This document shows positions 1 to 7,219 of a stretch of DNA of 64,000 bases, piece after piece (the stretch's first letter is position 1; each line of letters starts with the position of its first letter). The position numbers were made by a program, and so were the translations under genes. The stretch is from Corynebacterium epidermidicanis (GTDB lineage: Bacteria; Actinomycetota; Actinomycetes; Mycobacteriales; Mycobacteriaceae), in the NCBI RefSeq assembly GCF_001021025.1, contig NZ_CP011541.1, positions 1,984,001 through 2,048,000 on the forward strand, read 5' to 3'. The notes beneath the pieces were generated by a model. The model was not told the origin of the DNA. It was given only the letters and a program-made list of their open reading frames with translations, and searched no databases.

Positions 1-58
1 GTGCGCATGACGGTCCTTTAGCTCGCAGGAATTCAGAACTCTAAATATAACAAGAAGG

Positions 59-1057
59 TCACGAAAGTGCGGCAGGAAGCTGGCCTTGTTGGGATGTCAT
101 CACCTCTCCAACGAGTGTTCGTGAATGCCATCGCCGGAAGAGATTCGACTGGTTCTGGCGCATTAATTCAATGGCAAAAGCTCGGGCTGCTTCTACGAGT
201 TCGGGTATCTGGTCAAGCGTTTCCTGCAACCTACCGACCGGAATGTACAAGGCATCAGCCCTGGTCAACTCGTACTCAACGCAGACGCAAAAGCAGCCTT
301 CCAATTCTCCACCGCATCTGAACTCGGCAAATGGTTCCCATTCGTTTTCTGGCACTAGCGTCCCCTCTGGGAAATTGATAAATACAAAATGTTCGTCTTT
401 ACCGTTGTTTGCAGATAGTTTCGTTCGAGGATGGACGACAAATTCCAGCACACCCAGATTTAGGGTTGCAAAACGTCCACCCGCGGTGCTGGGATAGTCG
501 GACAAAGTCCAATAGAGTGACTCCAGTTCAGCAGCGTTCGGTATGAGGTCCGTGAACGCATATCGCAGGTCGCCAAAGATTCTCGCTAACAGCTCAGAAT
601 CTCTATCTTTGAGTTTGGTGCAAAGCTTGGAGGTCCCCTCGGGCACTCCAAAGTCAAAGGTCGAAACGCCGTAGTTACCTCGGCCTAGTACCCAGTGTTC
701 TTGGTCTTCGACGGGTATGACTTCATCAAGACGGGACGGCTGCAGATGCCCAAAGTTGCCGGTCTTGTTCCTTAGTTCGATCCCCTGGCTTCGCAGCCGG
801 GCGATGTGTTCGAATTCGATCGGGGTGAGATGGTCTTCCGGTACTGGAAAGAATTGAATCGCTTCAATGTCAGTCCAAGCTTTGTGGTGACGAGAACCGT
901 GCCGATGGTTCGAGAATCTGGTCACCACATTCAATGCTTGGCCCACGTACTGCTCACCGTTAGTGAACTCCAGTACGTATATTCCGCGACGTTGATCGGC
1001 GGGAAACAAGGCTGCTACTGAATCGAAGCCTCCGATGGGAAACCGCTTGAAACGCAC
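59..1057 (-). CDS. GIY-YIG nuclease-domain protein, 332 aa
   Basis: The N-terminal part (about residues 24-105) carries a GIY-YIG nuclease signature: RGIYVLEF, then ten residues later QYVGQAL, then basic and histidine residues (FSNHRHGSRHH) and a glutamate in IEFEHIARLR that could be the metal ligand. The remaining 220 residues match no domain I recognise. The start is GTG, two bases after the TAA stop of the upstream gene (TAAAGGTG), so translation is probably coupled and the two genes form one operon. The GIY-YIG family cleaves DNA in repair, homing and restriction. Given a DUF262/HNH neighbour and a restriction enzyme nearby, a role in defence is my inference. The nuclease call is solid and the role is not known. 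Confidence 0.8.
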   Translation of the reverse strand: MRFKRFPIGGFDSVAALFPADQRRGIYVLEFTNGEQYVGQALNVVTRFSNHRHGSRHHKAWTDIEAIQFFPVPEDHLTPIEFEHIARLRSQGIELRNKTGNFGHLQPSRLDEVIPVEDQEHWVLGRGNYGVSTFDFGVPEGTSKLCTKLKDRDSELLARIFGDLRYAFTDLIPNAAELESLYWTLSDYPSTAGGRFATLNLGVLEFVVHPRTKLSANNGKDEHFVFINFPEGTLVPENEWEPFAEFRCGGELEGCFCVCVEYELTRADALYIPVGRLQETLDQIPELVEAARAFAIELMRQNQSNLFRRWHSRTLVGEVMTSQQGQLPAALS

Positions 1058-1059
1058 CT

Positions 1060-2844
1060 TTACAACCCGCGGTAGTACACCCGAAGCTTTGCTGCGATAA
1101 GGGTCCGGCGCTCTCGCAGAAAATCCTCATAGTTGTCTACGGTTGTCTCCAGAAGCGACCAAGGAACCGCATTCTCGTCAAAGTTGCGTTCGAGTTCCTC
1201 CTGCGAAGTAACTTCGCCAAGGGAAGGTACACCGGACTTAATTTGTGAGAGTACTTCAGCCAAGTATTCCGCGGGCTCCCGCTTTCCAATCCGGATGTTT
1301 ACTGCAGTTTCCGCGTAAACGAAATTGCCGACTTGGTTGTAATCGCGCTTGTCATTGACACCGTTTTGGCGCAAATATTCCTTCGGCACCATGTGGTGAA
1401 TATCGCCCTGTGTTTCAATCATCGAGCTCACTTCTGCGTGCTTAGACAGAAACGCCCGCGCTTTGCTCTTTACCTGCGAGGCTAAGAAGGTGCGGAATTG
1501 CGGGTTGCCAATGCTTGACGACGCCAGTCGCTGCGGCAAGCCGACTTCCCAGAAGGATTCGCCGAGCTCTGCTTCCTCGATTTCCTTGAGGGTTGCTTCG
1601 GCGCCGACAGAATCAACACCGCGGAGGTCTCGTTCAAAGGCAGTTTCAAAGCTGCCGGATGAACGCCCTGTGAGAGCGATCATCACAAACCAGCGCCGAA
1701 CCACCGAACTGATTTCAGGATCCGGACGTTTCTGTTCACGCATAATTAGGAATAATGCGTATGCAAAGTTCACCGCATTGATGGAGCTGATCATGTTCGG
1801 GCGAATGAAACCGGTTGACTTCAGAATCACTAGAAACTTCTTGAATTCGTACTCGCTCACGGTACGAAGCAGAGCCTCTTCGAATTTATCATACGCTGGC
1901 TGAATACGTTCAGGCTCAAATTCACGGGTCTCGGGATTAAGGCCGCTGAGTTCACGCACGACAAAGGAAATTCGACCGCGTCGGAAGGCAAGCATCGAAG
2001 CGACGCGAATAAGGTCAACGTAGGAAGGGTCATAAAGGTCTTCTGTGTCGGACTTCAGCCAAGAAATGGCCTGCCAATGTGGCGTTGATGTGAATTCGTC
2101 ATCGTTGAGCAACTCATCGAAATCATGCGGGCTGACTGCAAGATATGCGAAATAGTCGATTAGCTTGCGCAGGTTGCGCCCCTGTTCACCGTAGGCGCTG
2201 ATCTTCGACATGACGAAGTCAGCACTGGAGAGCGGGACGCCCTTGGAGTTGATGCGGACAAAGATTTCGGTAACGGTTTCGACGTCTAGGTCGCTTGAGA
2301 GCGAAATGATGCCGATGGGTGCCTTAGGGATATCGATGAGCTTTTGAATAGCCTCGGCAACCTGTTTGATGTCAGCATCTGGATTCTTCTGCAGATACTC
2401 GGTGGTGAGCTCGAAGGAATTTGCTTTACTTACGACCTCGTGTATGTCATAAATCCACGCTGGCTGCTTCCGAATAAATGGTGTCGCCGTCTCAAATTCC
2501 TCGGTTTGCGGGTTGAAGGAAATAATGATGCGCTTTCGCTTGAAATCCTTGCCCATCACGGGTTCGCCTGCGAGAGCAGCGCGCAAAGCGGTAGTACGCT
2601 GCTGCCCGTCAATCAGAATTTGTTGAAAGCCCGCATGTCCTCCGCCTTTTACGGGCACGGTTTGCGATTTCCATGTAATCAAGTAGCCGACTGGATAACC
2701 CCGATATAGCGAGTCCATGAGGTCTCGGACCTTGATTGAAGTCCACACGAAAGGACGCTGCATTTCTGGGATAGCGATTTCATCGCTATCAATCCACGAC
2801 AAAATCGTGCTGACCGTTTCCTGGTTAACGGAGTACATGCTCAT
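1060..2844 (-). CDS. DUF262/HNH (GmrSD-like) protein
   Basis: The N-terminal DUF262 domain shows IPEMQRPFVW and LIDGQQRTTALRAA (DGQQR at about residues 79-83), the ParB-like nucleotide-binding or hydrolysis motif of GmrS-type proteins. The C-terminal region has DIHHMVPKEYL (His-His at about 483-484), followed by NQVGNFVYAETAVNIRIGK, typical of the GmrD/DUF1524 HNH nuclease. Known GmrSD proteins are type IV restriction enzymes against glucosylated cytosine DNA, and many relatives have other or unknown targets. The frame stays open upstream to 3042, but the extra 66 residues look unlike the family, and MSMYSVNQETVS matches the usual N-terminus, so I start at 2844. It is the first gene of a two-gene operon with the GIY-YIG protein. 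Confidence 0.82.
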   Translation of the reverse strand: MSMYSVNQETVSTILSWIDSDEIAIPEMQRPFVWTSIKVRDLMDSLYRGYPVGYLITWKSQTVPVKGGGHAGFQQILIDGQQRTTALRAALAGEPVMGKDFKRKRIIISFNPQTEEFETATPFIRKQPAWIYDIHEVVSKANSFELTTEYLQKNPDADIKQVAEAIQKLIDIPKAPIGIISLSSDLDVETVTEIFVRINSKGVPLSSADFVMSKISAYGEQGRNLRKLIDYFAYLAVSPHDFDELLNDDEFTSTPHWQAISWLKSDTEDLYDPSYVDLIRVASMLAFRRGRISFVVRELSGLNPETREFEPERIQPAYDKFEEALLRTVSEYEFKKFLVILKSTGFIRPNMISSINAVNFAYALFLIMREQKRPDPEISSVVRRWFVMIALTGRSSGSFETAFERDLRGVDSVGAEATLKEIEEAELGESFWEVGLPQRLASSSIGNPQFRTFLASQVKSKARAFLSKHAEVSSMIETQGDIHHMVPKEYLRQNGVNDKRDYNQVGNFVYAETAVNIRIGKREPAEYLAEVLSQIKSGVPSLGEVTSQEELERNFDENAVPWSLLETTVDNYEDFLRERRTLIAAKLRVYYRGL

Positions 2845-3198
2845 AGTTTCAATAGTGCCACTGAACCCCACCATCCATGTTGGGAGAAGTCCGAACCCTT
2901 CACGAAAATCGTTCTGGAATTCTGCTTTCGTGGCTGTTACCAAAGAAATCGAATGTGATTGCTGGACAAGGATTCGAAGCCTCTTTAAAAGGATTGGCTT
3001 CAACAGCAAGTTGACATGCAAAGTCGCTGCTTTCCTTCTCATTGGATAATCGACGACGACCGCCTAACATCCGACTTTTAATTCGTAGCTCCGACTTTCA
3101 TAATCCACCCGAGCCTGGCACTAATCGATTCTCAAGAATCCTTTCGCTAATCTCGGAAGTGACTCATCTTCATTGAACAGCATCGAAAGACTAATTCC
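2845..3198. promoter_or_regulatory. Divergent intergenic region, island genes
   Basis: About 350 bases separate the divergent DUF262 gene and the RelA/SpoT-like gene if the later DUF262 start is right. It must hold both promoters. I see an interrupted inverted repeat GATTCT-CA-AGAATC at 3127-3140 but no clear promoter hexamers. The part up to 3042 is also open in the DUF262 frame, so some of it could be coding. Confidence 0.35.
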
Positions 3199-4093
3199 GT
3201 GGGAACCGTTGCAGACCAGAACAATTACGAATTCCTGCTGTCGAAGCCTGTTTACAGTGCAAATCAACTTAAGAAACTTGGCAAGGCGCTGGTTCAAGGA
3301 GAGGCCATATCCAACTCGGATTTGATGAAATCATTCTTGATCCAACACGTGAAACTAACCGGTGCGTATTCGCAGGTACTCTTCAGAGTGCTCTCTGAAG
3401 CTCCATGCTTCTTACACCCTGATCAGTTCAGTGCATTTTCAAACTGGGGGCTCGAGCTCTCTGCACGAGTGAAGTCAGAAGACACGTTGCGGGACAAATT
3501 GATACGAAGTGGTCACCACGATCTCAGTCGAATTCGTGACGTATCTGGTCTTCGCATTCAAGGTGACATCTCGCTACGCAACCAATACCTTCTCGCCCAA
3601 AAGATACTCGGTGCACTTGAGGCGATTGGACTCGACACAAAAATCATCGATCGAATTCAAGAGCCGATCCAGGGGGTACCGCGCGATACACATTGAGGTA
3701 AAAGCTCCCGCTGGTCGATCCGAAATCCAATTGAGAACTCGATTACAGTCATTATGGGCAAACGTCTCTGAGAACGCCGCCGACATTTTTGGGCGTGATA
3801 TCCGATACAAAACTCCATCTCAGTCTGCAGCACGAGACTTCTCGAACCAGCTGAAGTGTTTGAGCGACCAGAATTCAGACGCAGAAGAACGCTGGAATTC
3901 CACATTCATCAATTATGAACGACTTCGACACCGGTTAACGGAACTGAACGACCACGGAGTGCCATTCCGATCGGTGCTGCCCGATGGGCTTGAACAGGTA
4001 AAATCAACCTGGTTCAAGTTGCTGAGTAACAAGCGTGCCCTTGAACAATCAATTATTACGTTGAAATCAGTTCTGGAAGGAGTACAAGAATGA
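3199..4093 (+). pseudogene. RelA/SpoT-domain synthetase-like gene, frameshifted
   Basis: The first frame (3199-3696, GTG start) gives SRIRDVSGLRI, the D-x-x-G-x-R segment of the RelA/SpoT synthetase fold. The second frame continues with SRGYRAIHIEVKAP and EIQLRTRLQSLWANVSE, the G-Y-x-x-I-H and E-I-Q-x-R-T motifs that hold the guanine-stacking tyrosine and the catalytic glutamate. The switch lies around 3655-3675, close to a run of five G. Removing one base joins the frames and gives about 297 residues. No hydrolase domain is present, so the intact form would be a small alarmone synthetase-like protein; related toxSAS toxins make (pp)pApp or pyrophosphorylate tRNA. ATGA overlap couples it to the next small gene. 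A sequencing error could also explain the break. Confidence 0.75.
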
Positions 4094-4311
4094 AAGGCTT
4101 CCTTGTCGAATACGACCGCAAGGCTGGCAAACTTGTGCGCCTGACCCCGTTTCCAGACCTCATGTCGGCCACTTTGAAGCGTCTCGAGCTCGACGCTCAG
4201 CGCACAAATCCTGACATTGAAATCGTCGCCATTGGGGCAGTCAACGAGCAGGCTCTTCGCACCAGCCACTCGCGTTATTTCCCTGTAAACGAGGCGAAGC
4301 ACTCAGCATAG
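4090..4311 (+). CDS. 73-aa partner of the RelA/SpoT-like gene
   Basis: The start overlaps the previous stop in ATGA, so it is translated with the RelA/SpoT-like gene. The protein begins MKGFLVEYDRKAGKLVRL and ends with LRTSHSRYF and a short charged tail. It is small and soluble, without a membrane segment or cysteines. I have the impression that similar small proteins (N-terminal VEYDR, C-terminal THSRYF) sit beside RelA/SpoT-domain genes in other actinobacteria, but I cannot check this. The operon position fits an antitoxin or regulator of the synthetase, which is inference. It remains intact while its partner is broken, as expected of an antitoxin. Confidence 0.6.
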   Translation: MKGFLVEYDRKAGKLVRLTPFPDLMSATLKRLELDAQRTNPDIEIVAIGAVNEQALRTSHSRYFPVNEAKHSA

Positions 4312-4342
4312 GTTGTTTGGTACAAAAATGGGTTTGTCACGA

Positions 4343-4356
4343 TAAGATAACACCCA
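4343..4356 (+). promoter_or_regulatory. Possible -10 element for a leaderless mRNA
   Basis: TAAGAT at 4343-4348 lies seven bases upstream of the ATG at 4356, the distance expected between a -10 element and a transcription start. No Shine-Dalgarno sequence precedes this ATG. Leaderless mRNAs are common in corynebacteria. This supports 4356 rather than 4317 as the start of the MmeI-like gene. Confidence 0.35.
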
Positions 4357-7133
4357 TGACCGCGCTCTCCCCCGCCGAAAGACTCATTGCTGCCAAGACC
4401 TTTGCGAAAACGTGGAAGGGACGGGGTAACGAGAAGTCGGACACCCAGCAGTTTTGGCTCGAGCTCCTGCGTGATGTCATCGGCATGGAAGACACCACCA
4501 TCAACGTCATTTTCGAGGCGAAGACCAGCGAGCGCGGCTACATCGACGTCTGGATTCCAGACGCGAAGGCGTTCATCGAACAAAAGTCAATCGACGTATC
4601 GCTAGACAAAGCCGATATTCGCCAAGGCAAAACGGTCACCGCTTTCCAGCAAGCACTGAACTACGCCAACACCATGCAGTTCAGTCAGCGCCCGCGCTAC
4701 ATCATTACCTGCAATTTCGACGAGTTCCGCGTCCACGACCTCGACAAAGAAAACGCAGAGATCAACTACCTCAGCTTCACCCTAGAGGAACTGCCTAACC
4801 AGCTCCACCTTCTCGATTTCCTCGTCGACCCGCAGAAAAACCGTGCCGTCCGTGAGGAAAAGGTCTCGATGGTTGCGGGCAAGCTCGTCGGCAAGCTTTA
4901 CGACGCCCTTCGGTCCCAATACCTTGAGCCGGACACCGACGAAAGCCAGCATTCCCTCAATGTGTTGTGTGTGCGTCTCGTGTTCTGTTTGTTCGCCGAA
5001 GACGCTGGATTGTTTAACAAGAATGCGTTCTATGACTATTTGAATGGCTTGCGTCATGACCAAGTCCGAACCGCGCTCATCGAACTGTTCCAAGTCCTGA
5101 ATACTCCTGTTGAGCAGCGCGATCCCTACCTGTCTGACCAGCTCAAGGCGTTTCCATATGTCAACGGTGGCCTCTTCGCCAAAGATGAACAGATCCCGCA
5201 CTTCACGGCCGAGATCCTTGATTTGCTGTTGCACGACGTCTCCGAGAAAACCAACTGGTCCGAAATCTCCCCGACCATTTTCGGCGGCGTCTTCGAGTCC
5301 ACGCTGAACCCAGAAACGCGCGCGAAGGGCGGGATGCACTACACCTCGCCGGAGAACATTCATAAGGTGATTGACCCGCTGTTTCTCGACGCCCTCAAGG
5401 ACGAACTCACCCAAATCCTAGAAGAGCCTGGCGTTTCCGCGAACAAGCGTAAAAAGAACCTCGAGGCGTTCCACAACAAGATCGCCGGCCTGACCTTCTT
5501 CGACCCGGCCTGTGGCTCAGGCAACTTCCTCACCGAAACATACATTCACCTGCGCAAACTCGAAAACAAAATCCTCTCCGAACTCGCCGGCGACCAAACC
5601 CAACTCGGCTTTTCCGACGTCACCTTGAAGGTCAGCCTCAACCAATTCCATGGCATCGAAATCAATGATTTCGCCGTCTCCGTCGCCTCCACCGCACTGT
5701 GGATCGCACAGCTCCAAGCGAATCTCGAAGCTGAGGAAATCGTCACCACCAACATCGAAAGCCTTCCGCTTCACGACGCAGCCAACATCCACCACGGCAA
5801 CGCCCTGCGCATCGACTGGAATGAAGTCATCGCGCCCGAGAAGTGCAATTACATCATTGGTAACCCACCGTTTTTGGGCTATTCCCGCCTGACTGACGAA
5901 CAAAAGGAAGACCGAAAAGCCATTTTCGGCAAGGATGGCGGGCTCCTCGACTACGTCGCCTGCTGGCACAAGAAAGCCGCAGACTTCATGGAAGGAACCC
6001 AGTGCGAAGCCGCCCTCGTCTCCACCAACTCGATCTGCCAGGGCCAGCAGGTCGCTCCCCTTTGGCAGACGCTTTTCGACGCCGGAATCAAAATCAACTT
6101 TGCGCACCGCACCTTCGTGTGGAGTAACGAAGCGACAGATCAAGCGCATGTTTTCTGCATCATTGTTGGCTTCTCGTACGTTGATCGGGAGTTGAAGCAG
6201 GCTTGGACTTATTCGCGAGCTGGCGTCGAGTATTCGGAACCAACTCATCTCAATGGGTACCTAGCGGATGCCCCGGATGTGTTCTTGACTCGCAGGTCTA
6301 AACCGATTTCGAGCGTGCCCGAAATGGCCCAAGGATTCAAACCGGCTGACGGCGGAAACTTACTGCTGTCGCCTTCGGAACGGGACGAACTAATTGCTAG
6401 GGAGCCCGCTGCCGAAAAGTGGATCCGTAAATTCTCGATGGGTGCCGAATTCATCAATGGCAGGGATCGCTACTGCTTGTGGCTCCCCGAAATCACCGGA
6501 GCGGAACTCAAGGCGCTTCCCCTAGTGCGCAAGCACGTTGATGACTGCCGTGAATGGCGACTCGCACAGACGAAAACGGGCGACGCCTTCAAACTCGCTG
6601 ACAGGCCACACATTCTGCGTCCGAATGGGAAGTTTCTTGATGGCCCATACATCGGAATTCCAAAGGTTTCATCCGAACGTCGCAAATGGGTACCGTTCGG
6701 CTTCGTCCGAGATGGGATGATCCCAGGTGACATGTTGTACTTCATCCCGTCCGACTCACTGTTTGTCTTTGGCGTAATGATGTCGCAATTCCAAAACGCC
6801 TGGATGCGAGTTGTGGCCGGTCGCCTCAAGAGTGACTACCGGTACGGGAACACGACTGTCTACAACAACTTCGTCTTCCCTGAGGTGGATAAGGCTGGCC
6901 GGGTGGACGTCGAGAAGCGAGCGCAAGCGGTGCTCGATGCGCGGGAGCTGTACGCGGGCGCGACGTTGGCGGACATGTACGACCCGGACAATGACTTCTT
7001 GTATCCGGAATTGATGAAGGCGCATCGGGAGCTCGACAAGGCGGTTGAGCGGGCATACGGCGTGGACTTTGATGGCGACGAGCAGAAGATCGTGTCGCAT
7101 TTGTTTGGGCTCTACGACAAACTGCGCTGGTAA
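4356..7133 (+). CDS. MmeI-like type IIL restriction-modification enzyme
   Basis: This single chain of 925 residues (MmeI is about 919) combines nuclease, N6-adenine methyltransferase and target recognition. The N-terminal nuclease motif is D64 (GYIDVWIP), ten residues, then E75-Q76-K77 (AFIEQKS), as in MmeI. The methyltransferase has motif I DPACGSGNFL near residue 383 and motif IV NPPF at 503-506. The C-terminal third, with conserved-looking SDYRYGNTTVYNNFVFPE, should hold the target recognition domain. Such enzymes methylate one strand of an asymmetric site and cut some 20 bases away. All key motifs are present and the frame is intact, so it is probably active. An upstream in-frame ATG at 4317 adds 13 residues. 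No separate R, M or S subunit is nearby, as expected for this type. Confidence 0.88.
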   Translation: MTALSPAERLIAAKTFAKTWKGRGNEKSDTQQFWLELLRDVIGMEDTTINVIFEAKTSERGYIDVWIPDAKAFIEQKSIDVSLDKADIRQGKTVTAFQQALNYANTMQFSQRPRYIITCNFDEFRVHDLDKENAEINYLSFTLEELPNQLHLLDFLVDPQKNRAVREEKVSMVAGKLVGKLYDALRSQYLEPDTDESQHSLNVLCVRLVFCLFAEDAGLFNKNAFYDYLNGLRHDQVRTALIELFQVLNTPVEQRDPYLSDQLKAFPYVNGGLFAKDEQIPHFTAEILDLLLHDVSEKTNWSEISPTIFGGVFESTLNPETRAKGGMHYTSPENIHKVIDPLFLDALKDELTQILEEPGVSANKRKKNLEAFHNKIAGLTFFDPACGSGNFLTETYIHLRKLENKILSELAGDQTQLGFSDVTLKVSLNQFHGIEINDFAVSVASTALWIAQLQANLEAEEIVTTNIESLPLHDAANIHHGNALRIDWNEVIAPEKCNYIIGNPPFLGYSRLTDEQKEDRKAIFGKDGGLLDYVACWHKKAADFMEGTQCEAALVSTNSICQGQQVAPLWQTLFDAGIKINFAHRTFVWSNEATDQAHVFCIIVGFSYVDRELKQAWTYSRAGVEYSEPTHLNGYLADAPDVFLTRRSKPISSVPEMAQGFKPADGGNLLLSPSERDELIAREPAAEKWIRKFSMGAEFINGRDRYCLWLPEITGAELKALPLVRKHVDDCREWRLAQTKTGDAFKLADRPHILRPNGKFLDGPYIGIPKVSSERRKWVPFGFVRDGMIPGDMLYFIPSDSLFVFGVMMSQFQNAWMRVVAGRLKSDYRYGNTTVYNNFVFPEVDKAGRVDVEKRAQAVLDARELYAGATLADMYDPDNDFLYPELMKAHRELDKAVERAYGVDFDGDEQKIVSHLFGLYDKLRW

Positions 7134-7219
7134 ATACAGACTTTTCAAAATCACATGACCATGAATCAATTAGTCAATCGACAATCACTCACAAAAATAG
7201 CTAAAGAATCGGCAGAACT

